From the NCBI GenBank assembly GCA_964007475.1, contig OZ023274.1, positions 78,627,303 through 78,691,302 of the forward strand: DNA of 64,000 nucleotides, written 5' to 3'. Numbering within the stretch: the stretch's first letter is position 1; every line of letters begins with the position of its first letter. Of this stretch, positions 12,896-27,700 are shown piece by piece. The notes below the pieces were generated by a model. That model was not told the DNA's origin. It was given only the letters and a program-made list of their open reading frames with translations, and ran no database searches. This DNA is from Hybos culiciformis (lineage: Eukaryota > Arthropoda > Insecta > Diptera > Hybotidae). The translations under genes and the position numbers were made by a program.

Positions 12896-13138
12896 ATGCA
12901 ATATACCGATTTACACTCAGCAGTTCCAATTATCAACAAATATTGTATACAAAAATGTGAGAAATGTTGTTCAAAAAACAAGCAAAAAGTTTATAATAGC
13001 GATTTTGTTCTAGTCGTAGGCGTAGAAACAAAAAATAAAGTTTTAAAATCACTGATTAATCGCATACATAGATTAAAAGAATATGAAAAATTTTCTCATT
13101 GTATTTCAAGTTCAAGTATTATTATCGCCTTTAATTAA
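12896..13138 (+). other. Unassigned 80-codon open frame
   Basis: An ATG at 12896 opens a frame to TAA at 13136-13138. Unlike most open frames in this desert, its protein is not a translation of homopolymers. It contains a cysteine cluster (CIQKCEKCC) and a basic helix-like stretch (LKSLINRIHRLKEYEKF). I recognise no family, see no flanking exons, and see no clear promoter. It could be a decayed exon or chance. Confidence 0.15.
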
Positions 13139-16100
13139 TTTAATTTTATTTATAGAATTTGGAGGTATATTTTCAAACTGCTTGGTCAATAATCAAATTA
13201 TGAATTAAAATATTCAATTCAAATCAAATATTCAAGCATCGTTATTGTCTTACATTAATTATTTAGTTTTGGAAGTTTTATGTCATAAATTTTCATATGT
13301 AGTACGTATTGTAGATTATTTGTATAAATATCGTGTTAACAAGTTTCATTCTTTCTAACCATATTAATTTTTTTTAAATTTTTTTGTACATATACCGTAC
13401 TTAAATTAACATAATCATATCGTATTTTGTGGTTACGATATATCTAGCATTTCAGCTTATTATTTTTTTTAAATAAACATCCGTGCATTGATTATTTAAA
13501 AGCTCGATAAAATAAAATTGATATTCCATAGAAGTTTCGCATTAAAATAATATTTGTCATTGCAGAATTTATATATGTACAACAATGTGAAATATTGTTA
13601 TTATTGTAATTTTTATAGTTTAATCATAATAATAATAATCATATATATGCATGTATTTATGTACAAAGTATTAAAAAAAAATAATTTTTTTTTGAGCTTG
13701 AAATGACATCATTGAGTGAATATACCTATTTTTATTTACATTTCCCAATTTCATGATTTGTAAATAAACAATTCGACAAGGCGAAGTAATGAATGAAAAT
13801 ATGTACATTATGTATACAATACTATCACTATACAGACAATCGATAAACAAATTTAAATTTACATACGGAACAGAATAAAATTATACGTATAGTATAGTTC
13901 TTTTCACCATCTACCTACAGGAATTTGTTAGAAAAAAATCAATTCTAAACAATGTTCGTGATGTTCCAAAATAAATTCATAAATTTCGCAAATAAAATAC
14001 TACATATATACCAACTTGAAATTGTTGTCAAGAATTTTTCGTTCGAAGTTTTCGTTCGAGTTCTCTATAATAGTACTACTATTATAAGATATAAAAAAAA
14101 TCTTAAGGCATTTTAATAAAATATTTCAATTTATGTGTGTTCTATTGAAATTGTTTCTTAAATTATAATTAATATTAAAAGAAGTTTAAAATATAAAAAA
14201 AATTTAATTTAAAAGAATGACGGAAAAATGTGACAAAAATAGCACATGATATCTGAAATTTTTTATACATAAATGTATTTGATTTGCCAAAAGTTATCCA
14301 TTCTTTATTTTCGCAGATAAAAAATATATGATAAAATAATTCTTTATAACTTTATATATGCTCATCAAAATCAACATAGTCGCGTCAACTTTAAGAAATT
14401 ACCATAAGTTTATGAAAGTGAACACAGATATTTAGTGACTATACACATTATTTTCTTATATTTTCTATTGATATTTGTCTTTTACGAACTATCATATATT
14501 ATATACATCCAACCATTATATAGAAGATACTCGTACATACTTTTATGATGAGATTAAAAGCATAACCCAAAATAACAAATAACAAACACAATAATAAAAT
14601 AATTGTACATAAAAGAATTTTTATGTTTTATATGTATATATGAAAATCTAACTTTTTTTCTTTTTTTTTTTTTAAGATAAATTTGTTTAACCAAATAACT
14701 CAAGTATCCAAAAATGATGACCTCATTCTTTTGAACTAAATAGTCGAAAAAAAAAAAAAAAATTTGCAAAAAATAAAAATAAATTGAGTAAAGAAAGATT
14801 TTACGTTTAGTTAAATTAATTCGACTCATAATTTTCAAAATATTTTTTTATTATCAACATTATTTTAAAATATTTTATTATGATAACAATCAATTTTACT
14901 TATCAGACTTTAGCGTTTGCTTTTTAAATTTCAGATTATTATATAGTGAAAATGATTAAAATTCTTTTACGTATAGTATTATCTTTTCTTGAGTTAGTGT
15001 TGAAAGCAAAGGGCAAAGAAAAATAATATATAATTCATCTTTATATCGAGAAGGTGATATTACCCATTGTATACTATTTTCCAAATGTCGAAGATCAGAA
15101 TCTGTATAGTATACTATAAAATTTAAATAAATAAAAATATACAAAATTAAAGCGAATATGTATATTTGCTTTTATGAATTATTTATATACTCTTAGACCG
15201 TATTCTTATAGCGACATACATCCAATCAATTGCGATCGAACCTAACCTTTGAAAACCACGAAAAATTAGAATTAGAAAGATGAAACAACGTTCGCCGGGT
15301 TATACAAGATTATCTTAGTAAGTTTTTTTTTTTAAATTTACATAATAAAGTAAAATGATTTCGAGGATCGTCATTAAATTTCATTTTCATTTTCAAATAT
15401 TATGAAGAAAAATACTAATGTTTTCAATTATACCCTTAAACTTCTTTTATCTTTTTATTATTATTGTCTTGAAATTTAAATTATTTCTGTTTGTTTCCGA
15501 TTAATTTTCAATTCGATTCTGATCCAGGTAATACACAACAGTACACAAACATCATACAACACTATCCTAATGGTTAATATATAAAAATGATGCGTTCAAT
15601 TTGGAAATTTCCATTGTTTTTTTTTAGGCAAAAAAAAAAACTGTGATCATCACTAACATGTTCGATAATAATAATTGACTTTAAAACAAACCAAAAAATT
15701 TTCAAATGCTAAAAATAAAATTCCTTTTTATTGTTATAGAAAAATTCAAAAAAAAAAAATGACATCATATTCATGTTTCGGAAACACACGCTAGACAAGG
15801 GTATAGAAATGAATGAATTTTGTAAGATAAGAATATAGACGCACAATCAGTTGTTTACCTAAATTTTTCGACACAATAGGTAGGCCGAAGGTATATTTTT
15901 TTCTTTTATCAATAAATAAAAATGGAATAAAAAAATGTTAATTTTTAAATGAATTACTCATAAATTTTGTTTAGTTTTAAACAAAATTGTGATTCCCTAT
16001 AATTCTCTTACTAATTTAATTTTACTAAAAAAAAACAAAAAGAAAACAAAGATTCAAAAGCTTTAAGATACTAACTTGTGGTGTTATGAAATTCTGTACG

Positions 16101-18910
16101 AATATTTAAATTATAAAATTTATAATTTGATTAAATGGCGATCGTTTTTTATTTTTATATACATATTTTTTAAGTAATATTATTGCTAAGAGAGATTCAA
16201 TATTCGAAGGAATGTATTCCACAATCAACAATTGGTTCCACTTTATAACGTTGTTAGTTTAAATAATATTTATAAAAAATCATTTATAATATGTAATTAT
16301 AAGAAACATTCACATTTAAACTGAAAAGATTATTTTCGAAAAAATAAAATAAGGTAGTTTTTTTTTTTTTTTAATTCGAACAAGCTTTTATATTTTAAAA
16401 TTAATATACATTTATAACTTAGTTTTAGTTGGCACGAAGTTCAATGAATAGTCTTATCTCTATTATGAGAAGCAAATATACAAAATTCTCATATCAAAAA
16501 TTAGAAATTATTCTCATTCTTTATTTTAAGTAAGTGATAAAAATACGAAATGATATTATTATTCCAATTTTAATAATAAAATACAAAATTTTCATTAATG
16601 ACTATTTATACTATTTATATATACAGAAAAAGCAAGATTTCAAAATGAAGTTTGGAATATTTCGTCGTAAGATGGATTAAAATACTATCTGAATTATTGA
16701 TTTTTTCAAATAAAGGTTGCAAATCGTATTAACATCGAAACAGTCAATAGTCACATGTAAATAAAAATAATAAGAATCTTTTGAGCATCTAAATGTACTA
16801 CCAGTATGACAAAAATGTATATATGAAGAGTATTCGAAAATTAAATGAAAATTTATTATTATTTTTTAGAAAGTTAAATGACTTTAAATTCTTTTAAATT
16901 TTGGCTTTATTTCCCTTTTCCTTTTGAAAAGCGATACAACGTCAAATAGCTTTATAGCTTATTTTTTTTCTGTCGAAGATATGGTTTTATACTGAGCTTT
17001 TAAGTATGTAATATATTTTTTATTCACGATATTTTTATTCTGTCAATCATTTCTATCCAAATCAATTAGTTTCCTATTTTCCCAATTAATTGACATTTAA
17101 TATTATATATACTAATATATACATCATTATAAAATTGCGTTGTTGTTCCTCAAAAAAATAAAAGAAAAGAAAAGGAAAATATAAAAAAAAAAAAATAGTA
17201 TTTTTATACTACACAACAGAAAAATATTGAGGGAAACATGTTTACTTCATAATAATAATATTGTACTTACTTACACTAATAAAAATTTATATTATTTTTG
17301 TCCCCCAAAATAATAAAAAAAATCTAATATATATGTATTTTATATATAAAAAAAAAATTATTTTATTTCAACAAAAAAAAAATTAATATCTTTTATTCAT
17401 TCAGTATTTGAGTAACTTCGAACGTATTAACGTCGTGTTAAATTTTCATTGCGGACAGAAAATTCTCTTTTGAGTAAAAAAATTTACTCAGATTTTTTCA
17501 ATTTTTGGTACATACATATAAAGATTAAAATTATTAAAAAAAAAAAAAAAAACGTTATAAAATTAATTAAAATAATAATTATTATAATTAAATGTATTAT
17601 AATTGATTTTCTACAAAAAGAAAATTATATACCTATATACCTAAATATAGAGAAATATTTAAAAATAACTAAACTTTTATTTTTTTCGTTACTGATCTCG
17701 TCAAACTTCTTTTTTTTTTTTTTGCTCATATATATTTTTTTTAATGGAATTTTCGGGAGAGAATTTATTTATTTATTTAAACTTATTCAAGCATCAAATA
17801 AATTTTTCTTCGCTCTTTTAGATAATTTTAGATTTTTTTTTTGAAAATAATATTATAGTGTCGATAATTTATTTTATTTTTTTTTTACGACCTACCTAAA
17901 AAAAAAAAACGGGTAAAAAAGTTTCAAAAGTTGCGGAAAACAAAAAAAAAACACAAAATTTGGGGAAACGTTGAATGAAAAATTATTCAAATTTTAAAAT
18001 ACTATTGCTTTTCACTCTCAGAGACGAAATAAAAAACTATTAAAAATAACGAAATTAAAATTAGAGTTGACATCACTGTTTTTGAATTGGTTTTTCTCAC
18101 AAAGTGAAAGTTTTCCAAATTCAAAAATGTGAAAAAAATTTTTTTTTTAATATTCAAAATAAGTGATTCGAATTAATATTTTTCTGTAATTTCCCAACAG
18201 TTCCGATTTTTATAATTTTAGGTAATTCTTAGTCACAATTGGGTGTATTGAAACCAAAAAGTTTCTCACTCAGCAGTTGATGAGAAAAGATATTTTTGAC
18301 TATAGCGAGTATCAAAAAAAATAGAATCCTTTTATTTAAATGACAATGAACACCATCGACTTCATAGCGCTGCAAAATATTAGAAATGTTTCTAGTGTAA
18401 AGTTCTACTATTTCAAGTCTTTGTCAATAATAAATATTAGTCTTTTATGTGACAAATCGCTAAACTATCGATAAAACAGTTTAAAAAAAATTGCGATAAT
18501 TTTTTATGACGTTGAATTAACGTGAATCATATTTTGAATGAAGGCAATATCTTTGCAATTCACAATTAGCTAAAAAAATTGTCCGTCAGTCTAGATCAAG
18601 GCACTTTGTTTTATTTATTTTTCTCACAATTTAGAAAAAAAATAAAAAATTAGAGAAATATGTCAAACATTGTACCAATTTTTTTTTTTTTATATTAATT
18701 TTAAAATTTTACGAAGTAAATAAATTAAATACCTAAATTCTTTCCCGAATAAAAAAACCAAAAAAAAAAAAAATTAACAATTAAAAATTATATTAAAATT
18801 AAAACATTAATAATAATTTTATAATTTTTTTCCATTTAGAAAAAACAAAAAAAAATTTTTTTTTAAGAAATATATATAATTGTTAAATAAAATAAAAACA
18901 AACTGTCAAA
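13139..18910. other. Intergenic A+T-rich tract upstream of tetraspanin exon 1
   Basis: No protein-coding block is convincing apart from the small candidate exon at 15280. A poly(T) tract followed by CCATTTAG ends at 18839, and could be an acceptor joining an upstream 5' untranslated exon to the exon carrying the ATG at 18911. Any promoter for the tetraspanin cluster should lie somewhere in this tract. Confidence 0.4.
15280..15317 (+). other. Candidate orphan exon with strong donor
   Basis: An ATG at 15280 opens MKQRSPGYTRLS and is followed, in phase 2, by a near-perfect donor (TTA|GTAAGT at 15318). The preceding 100 bases are less A+T-rich than the neighbourhood. It could be a first coding exon whose partners I cannot find, or a 5' untranslated exon of the tetraspanin at 18911, in which case the ATG would be an upstream open frame. 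Chance is also possible. Confidence 0.2.
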
Positions 18911-18970
18911 ATGGGTTGTGGAATGTCAATGGTTAAATATATTTTATTTTTATTCAATTTATTATGTGCG
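18911..18970 (+). CDS. Tetraspanin first coding exon, apparently shared by bodies A-D
   Basis: The ATG at 18911 opens 20 codons, MGCGMSMVKYILFLFNLLCA, ending exactly at a strong donor (GCG|GTAAGT). This is the classic Tsp42E-family N-terminus: a short cytosolic head with one or two cysteines (palmitoylation candidates), the VKY motif, and the first half of TM1 with the conserved FN. Downstream, four separate bodies begin in phase 0 with the second half of TM1. The nearest, body A, begins 22.1 kb away at 41097. I find no comparable exon anywhere else in the window. It is certainly a tetraspanin exon; sharing among the four bodies is inference. Confidence 0.88.
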
Positions 18971-21678
18971 GTAAGTTAAAATTTAATTTTTATTTTTCTT
19001 ATTCAATTTATTTTTATTTATTTTTATTTTTTTTTCCTTTTTTTTATAATATTCTTTTCATTTTATATTTTTAATAAAAAAAAATTATTCAAATTTAAAA
19101 ATTGGAAAACGCAATTGGATAGTATAGTTATCTTTATATAATTTAAGGAAAATATTTTTTTTTTTTTAATATTTATTTTTAATTCTAAGTTTAAAAGTTT
19201 TGCTTTACTTTTGGTTATTATAAGTTTAATTTTAAGATTTAAAAAAAAATATTTATATTTACATTTTTAAAATAACTTTAGTTTTAATTTATCATTGTTG
19301 AATTATATTATAAAAAAAAACATTAATTTTCGCGCCAAAAAAATAAGAAGCAACTGGCAATGCGGAAAGCATATTAGTTGATATTTTCAAAACATTTATT
19401 ACAAAATAATGTAAAAATTCCATTAATGGAAATTTTAAAAAAATTTAAATTTATCAAGAAAAGAATTTTTTTTTCATTTTTTATTTTTGTTTGAATGATA
19501 ATGCGAAGAATCTATTCAGTGATAAACTTCAAAAATTATAAAGATTACAATTTTATCTTTTGTATTTATTTTATCTTCTTATGTTCGCTAAAGTTCTAGA
19601 AGTTTACCTATTTTATGAATATATAAAAAACAATTTGTTTTAATTTTCCTAAACACGTCACACCCATGTAATTTATGTAAATTTTTTTTGTTTTTTTTTT
19701 AATTTTCATTAATATTTTTAAGTTTATGAGATATATAATTTGAAGATGAATGAATAGAAATCACGTAATTTATAAATTGCATTTTTCATAACTGCGCAAA
19801 ATAACTATTCATAGCAACAAAAATTAGAAAAAAAAATATCTTAATATCACATCACGTTAAAAAAAATTATTAAATTTTTTGTTTTTAAAATAACGAGATG
19901 AATATGTATAGTATATTATGAATCACCAATGCTACGAATAAAATTTACCTCAAAATTGAAAAATAATTTTATTAAAATTGTTATTCTTTTAACAGGTAGT
20001 TAAAGTTGTAGTTACTACGTCTTAGAATTTAGCACAATAAATTTTTTTTATTTTACATAATATTTGTTAAAGTTAATATCAAATTACGCAAGTAAGATTT
20101 AAAGTAAACTGTTTATTGAATAAAAGAACTAGAATAAGATAATTAGAATTATAGACTTTACATCTGTTCACCTAATCAAATTTTATTATCAGACTACAAG
20201 CTAAAGCTAAAAATCAAAAGTTCTTTTACAAACTTGATTGAACTCCAATAATCATAAAAAATACAGAGTTATTCAATTTTTATAACAAATCAAGCTACAA
20301 AATCTGGTTTCCCGCCATATATCATAAACACAAATACATAAATAAAATAATTTTTTCATTCAAATATTTATAGACAGACTCTCTGAAATTTGAACATAAA
20401 ATGTAATTTTAAAAATGATTGATGTTTAAATAATTTTAATTTAAATAAGATTTTATTTTCCTTTCGCTTTTTTCTGTTTTTTTATTATAATTAACTTCAT
20501 TTTTCTTAGAAAATCATGTTATATTGAAAAGAGAGTACTACTCTTATTCTGTACATTTTTTTTCTTCATTGATCAAAAATAATAATTTACATCATCATTT
20601 AAAAGAAAAAAAAAAATTAAATTAATATCGCATCATTCATGTTTTCATCATATGATATGGTATTATAGTTTTTCAATACATACTTATAAAATATCTGAAA
20701 AAAAAAACCCAGTCGTAAATAAAACGAAGATTCATACATAGGTGTTTTATGAAATAAGAATAAAAATATTTTTTTATGAATATTTTATGAGACCATAAGT
20801 CAATATTACTTTTTTAGTGAAATTCTAAATATTTATTTTAAAGCTTTTAACATTCTATAAAATTTTAATTATTTTTTTAGAAATAGCAAAATGGATTTTT
20901 TTTTTTCTATATCTACCCACATACTTCTACGTAATAGTTAAACATTTTAGTTCTCAAAAATATAACTAACATAATTTATTCACAATTTCTAAGTTTTCGA
21001 AAATTAATTACAGTGATAACATTTTAAGATAGAATAAATAAACATAATATTTTTGTGTTTATAGTCTGATAAAAAAGCCGAAACGTTTATGAATTAATAA
21101 TGCCCGGTCACATAATTTTTGTTTAAATTGTATAACATCTTTAGAAATAAAAAATCTGTTCAAAGTAATCAAATATGTATAAAGTTATAAATAATAATAT
21201 ATACGTACATAAAATAAAACTGTAGCTTTTACTAAAATTAAATTTTAGATAAAACACAGCATTCTTATCAAAACAAGTAAATATACATATGTTTATGTAT
21301 ATCTACATTTAAAAATAGTTTAATATACATATAATTTATTATGTGTATAGAGTTATTTTCATTTCCAATAATTGCAATAATAATTAATAAGTACTAAAAT
21401 CGTTCTAACGATAGATTATTTTACATATAGTTAAAACACAAACGGTGTTTCAAGAGTTCATTCAATGTGCAAATAAAAATTATTGGGTTATTAATTCTAT
21501 ATATAATGTTTATTAATTTGTGAAATAAAATGATAATGAAGCTTTTACTTTCTAGGCAATCTATAATTAAATAAAAATAAAACAAAAATTGATAAGGAAC
21601 TCTTTGTAAATACAAATAAAAAACATTGATTAACATAATTACTACAGGCAATTAATGGTAAATATTTACAGTGACTCA

Positions 21679-21722
21679 TGAAATTATCTGGATCAAAAAA
21701 TGAAATTATCTGGATCAAAAAC
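21679..21722. repeat. Two-copy 22-bp tandem repeat
   Basis: TGAAATTATCTGGATCAAAA occurs at 21679 and again at 21701, immediately adjacent and almost identical. Confidence 0.85.
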
Positions 21723-24700
21723 AAGCAACTTTTAACTTTCCAATTATAATTAAATGTATGGAATAAAATTTTATCAATACACCAAACTATTGAAATTCCA
21801 ATTAATTGATAATTAATTTTTAATAAATTTCTCATTATTAAAAAATCATATTTACTTAAAACTTGTTTTTGAGAAACATAAACTTGATTTTTCTAAAAGA
21901 AGTATTTGTAGAAAAAGGTATTCGTTCTTACTAGGGACTCATACTTTGACATAGATTTTTTTAATAAGATATTTTTTGTAGGTATATACTTTTCAAAAAC
22001 ATTTTCAAAATTTTATTCTAAAACTTAATTTCATATTTTTATATACTTATTTTTATATATATATATACTTTAAATGCATTATATTATGTTCATATAAATG
22101 CTTTACATTATATAGAACAATTAAATATATATAAATATTGAAATATCATTTGCAATATGAAACTCTGATTTTTATTATGACATGAATTTATGATATGCAA
22201 ATTAGCAAATATTTTATTGTATATACAAATTGCAAAACAAGTTTTATGAAAGAAGAAAGACCTAAAGAAAGCAATAATAAAAATATTGCAGGAAATACAG
22301 TCATACACAAATTTATATTTGTAAATTGTGGTCAAATTGTGACCATTTAATAATCTGACTAAACTTGCAAAAATATGTCTATGGTTAATGGTTATTAAAA
22401 TTTATTCAGCATTCCGTAAATTAATTTATCTCTGATTTGACCAATTCGAAAAATTCCAAAAATAAATTATTTTTTAGTAACTAATTATCAATAAGTTTTC
22501 ACAGAATGATGACTATTATATATATTGGTAAAAGTTATAAACACTTTAATAAAATATTTGTAAATCAGATCAGATTTTATTGCAGATTGCTTTCTTATCA
22601 ATATTTTTTTTTTTCTAAATTTACTTATAAGATCATTTCCTTTATTTTATTCAAGTTCAATTATGACGACCTAGTTATTTGCATCTTTATGTCGATATTT
22701 AAAAAAAAAAATTTAATTAATATTTAAACTATTTTTCAATAAATTGAAGAAGAGAAAGTTATACATATTTATTGAATTGATGTTAATAATAATATTTATA
22801 GTTTTATGTCATGTTTTACAGTTTCTGCATTAATGTAGATACCTATACCTATACTTAAATGAAGTTTCACCTTATTAACGAATAAATTATATATATTTAT
22901 TTGTTTCTGAAAATTGATAAAGACAAAAATTATCAGTAGCAAATACAATATTGCAAAATTTATCAGTCTAACAACCGCAGGGACTATGATAAAGAATTTA
23001 TGGAATTTTTATTAATTCATAATGACTGTGTGAAAGTGAGCGAAATATGATTTCAAGAAAAAGTAATAAAATCTCTATGCTTTTAATTCAAAGTTTCAAT
23101 GATTTATCTTCAAAGGAGAGATATTATCAAAGGACAAAAATTATTCCAAACGTCAAAATTCGTTACAACTATACTTATTATAAATAATTTATCTTTATTT
23201 TTTTTAAGGTTCCTTGTCAAGTATAAATCTTGAACAAAAAGTCTTAGCTAAACCTTTAAAATTTCCTTACCATTATATGTAATTATTAGAGATTAGATCA
23301 TCAACACCTCAAGCATCTAGTTACTCTTAGTAGGTAAATTAAAAATTTGAACCTAAAAAATCACTCAAGTGTAAAGTTATAATTTTTATTAACCTAAAAA
23401 ATATATTACAAAGAAAAAATAAGTTAAATTCGTTATACTAAAAAAATTTTATTTTATTTCATTTAATTTTGAAGAAATTAATATGTAAACAAAAACCTGT
23501 TGAACTTAAATTTCTTATATAATTTCTCAATATACATCACGTATTAATTAATGGTAATTTGTGCTACACTTCATCAATAAAGATTTTTGTATTAAAACGT
23601 ATTTAACAAATTTATAGCAAACTTTTTAATTGAAATTGAAAAGTTTTTTTTACAAATAGTCAGATTATTCAGACATATTACTAACTTATATATATCATTT
23701 TATTCTAAAAAGCAAAAAAACTATAGCATCATCTTGATATTCTGAGAACTGGAATTCAAAAAGAAAAATTGATATTTCCAGTAAATTCCTTTTCAGAAAA
23801 GAAACTAAGATATGATATTTTTCTACGATTGAAATTATTGTGCGTTTCAAAATAACACTGACTGTGAAATCATAATATACAATTAATAAGAAATCTGCAT
23901 TAGTTATTTAATAAAGTATGTATAAAAAAAAAACAGACGATGACTAACTTATGAAAGCAAATATTTTGTTTTTAATTCGCATTAATTAATAATGTTGAGT
24001 ACGTCAAAAGTCAAAATGATTGTACAGTACAAATAAAGTCTATTAAAAGCAATTTAGATATTTAAAAAAAAATTGTGATAATGTTCCAAGTATTTTAAAT
24101 TCTCATTCCCATGTTCCACAGAATTTGTTGGTTTTAACCGGGCCATAAAATAATTGCAAAATAATTACAATTTTATACGTACTTTACTGGAATTTTTGGT
24201 GCGTTATATATTTTTTCATGTAATATTTAATAATAAAAAAAAATAATGTGGTTAAATCAATGGAATATAAAACCTGTCTTATTTCAAATTTAAGTTTAAA
24301 ATATGACGTAAGCTCTATTTAACCTTCTTAATTCAGGTTTTTTTTTTTTCATAAATATTATTGTGATATCAGCATTCACATAAAGTTAATATTATTTTAT
24401 GAGAGAAACAAAAACAAAAAAAAATTTTAAATGTATTATTTAAATTATTTTTATTTATAGTTTCTATCCAAAATTGGTTACACCAATACTAAGCGTATAA
24501 TATTTTTTTTTTAACACAAGCAATAAGAAAAAAGTTATGAATCAAAGGCATTTTATTCAGAATTTAATTTTTTATTTTATTTTTGCTCAAGATGATGGTA
24601 GTTCTTAAACATTTTATATTTGAAGATAATTTGAAATTTGACCCAAAATAAAATGTGTAAAAGTGCGTGAGATGTAAATTAAGTTATACCCTTTTTTTTT

Positions 24701-27700
24701 ATTACAATAAATTTTTATATTTTTATGGTATAAAAGCATTTTTGTATATGGGTATAGATGATAAAATCAGAATTATCAAATAGTTTAACATCAGGGCGAT
24801 TATATTTCTATAAAGATTATTAACCTTTTTTTTTTACAAATTTGAATGTAATTTTCTGAAATTTTAATTTCAATTTGTTTCATTTAACTCGATTATAAAA
24901 AGCCTCTGTGTCTGTAAGAACATTTAATTATTCCTATAATAATATTTGCATTCTAGTCATCAGCAGATTATCGTAATTAAATCTAAGGATGTTAGCGAAA
25001 GATTAATTAGGTAATTTTTATAAAATTCTTTAAATATTAAAGTAATTTGTCAAATAAACGAATTTTTGCTATTATAATAATTTGAGAATCCATTTTTATA
25101 TAGATTGATTACCTATTCAAATTTATTAATATACTTTCATCGTCGTCATAATGTTTTTCAACCCATTTTTATAGACTAAAACTAATTATATTTCTTCACT
25201 TCTTATTCGAAATGAATTAATTAATAATTGATATTAAAAAGTAAAATATATAATATTTATATTTGTTTTTATTTGTCATTAGAAATAACAAAAATGCTCT
25301 TCTTTAGAAAAATATTTACTTAATATTCTTTAATAATTAGAAAATATACAGGGAATAATTTCGAAGTATTAAAATAAACATTTTTAATTAGAAATTATAC
25401 AAACGTTGGTCGTGATTCAAACGTACCTAAATTATATTAAGTATATAAGTTAATTTGTATTGATATAATTGTATTGATATAACTATGTTCAATCAAAACT
25501 ACTTTACTTGTATAAAATTATAGCTGACAAAATGCTTGCTAACATTTTGATGCAATAAAATAATATGCTGTTTCATAGCTTGTTAACTTGTATATTTGTG
25601 GTGAGTATTAAATAAGAAATTGATATGTTTATTCAAATTCAAATCTGAAACTAATATTAAAAAAAAAATAATTTGAAATATAAGCAAAAAAAATAAACTT
25701 CAATATATCTGTTGCAGTCATTAATAATTTTACGATACATTATAATTAAGTGAATTCCCTTTAGCTATATTATTAAATTTTAAAAATAAACAAAATAAAT
25801 GAATTGGAGAATATCATGAAGCTAAATGAATTATAAAAACAGTAAACAATAAACTCCTCGAATAATTTGGAAAACATTTCTTAGTAGCAAAATTTTATAT
25901 ACTATAAGTAAGAAACAATATGTTTATAATGCTTGTTTATAATAAAAATTATATAAAAAAAAAACTTATCCTTATTAAAATATTTAATTTAAAAGCTTAT
26001 AAGAACGAACGTCTCTATCCACCATACGTAATATTATTATAGTTGGGCATTTTTATGCCTATTAATCAATTTTTAACGCAATGGAGATAATGACACTTGA
26101 AATAAGCGCCAAAATTTTATTAATACATAAAATCAATTATTAATTAATTTCCAATATATATGTAGTTATAAGTTATTTTATTACCATTCACAAGTATATT
26201 GTTGAATATAGTACTTAAAAATAATAATAATAATAGAAGGTCAAAATTAATTGATTTAACTTGAATATTCAGTCGAAATTAAACATATAAAATATTCATA
26301 ATGTTTATTCCTGCTTAAATACATTATATAAAATTAATACACTTTTTGACTCATTTAATAACTGCTATTATAATAAGGGAAAAATGCATTTTTTATGGGA
26401 AATATGATCATATGATACTTTAAAATATTTTATTTAATGAATAAAACACCCAAAGCCATGTTTTTTATGTTAAAATTTTTGAAGAAAATAATATACGCTT
26501 TCCGTCCAACGTCTTTTATTTTAATTAATTATAAAATATTTTTAACTCAAACTTTCCTATTTCGTACCTTTACTAGTTGTGATTCGTATATAATTTAACT
26601 ATAAAAGTTATAATAATTTAAATTGGTTATTAACTTAATAATAATTCCTATACACCAAATTCAATAATTGTATAAAGTTTTAAGCCAATCACTTAGTATT
26701 AATAGTATTTTATTCAATAAAAAAAAATTCAATATATATATTAAATTAAAAATAATCATTATACACATATATTAATAAATTTATAAAATTCTTACCTAAT
26801 GTTTATAAATAAAATAATTTTTAATATAAATTTTTTCATAAACATAATTTAAAAGCTTTCAAGCATTCCAAAATGCAACCACCTGTTTTAGAATCATGAA
26901 TACCACTAGTATGTCGTGTAAAAACGAATAAAAAAAATAAGAATGCTGCTTGCTTGTTTTTCTTTTATTTATTTTTTTTTTAGATGTTTTTCTTAAATGT
27001 TTTTATTTTATATAACTTAAACTAACTTTAAATTGACATAGTTTAAAAAAAAAAAAAATACATACATACTTAAATAAAAACAAATGCAACAAGTTATCTA
27101 AAAGATTTATTACACATGTTTTTCTTATGAAAATAAAACCAACTTTTACTGATTTTTTTTTTCTTGATGTACATATGTATTTATTATGTACATACATTAT
27201 TTTTTAATATGTTTTCGTTTCTTTTTTAATTCATTTTTTTGTATTTTTTTTTTTTTTTGCCACAACATTATTATATTAATAATTTAATAAGTATATAAAA
27301 GTAATATGATATCTATCTCAAGGTATATATATATATGAAAAAATTGTCTAATGTTTATTTCATCAATTTGTTATTCAAAAAAGACTTGACAATATGTTAG
27401 CGTAATCGAAAGTAAAAAATTAATTAGATATAACATCTTTATGATTTTCTTTCTTTTAAAATATAAAATTTTAATGCAACCATAAAGACAAGTTAATATT
27501 TATATTCACAGTATATTTGATTCAATTAAGAAATATTTTCTACTGCGAATAATAAAATTTAATAGAATAAAAAGATTCAGCTTATAAAGCATATATGTAC
27601 ATCATAATTATTAATTATATAGCCGAAAAAAAAAAAAAAAATACTCCAATATTTTTAGGCAGGCTCTTTTTTTCCCCTCTTGTGTTATATAAAAATGATC

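Noticed and set aside
14554..14838. 94-codon minus-strand frame
   Set aside because: It is hydrophobic and lysine-rich from homopolymer tracts, with no splice context or family resemblance.
17400..17460. Initiator-like TTCAGT with a downstream CGTCGTG, as a promoter for the tetraspanin cluster
   Set aside because: The motif is short and degenerate in this sequence, with no TATA box at the right distance and no clear donor for a 5' exon after it.
17449..17844. 131-codon open frame
   Set aside because: It is composed of K/I/F/L runs from poly(A) and poly(T) tracts, has no ATG at its left end and shows no recognisable domain.
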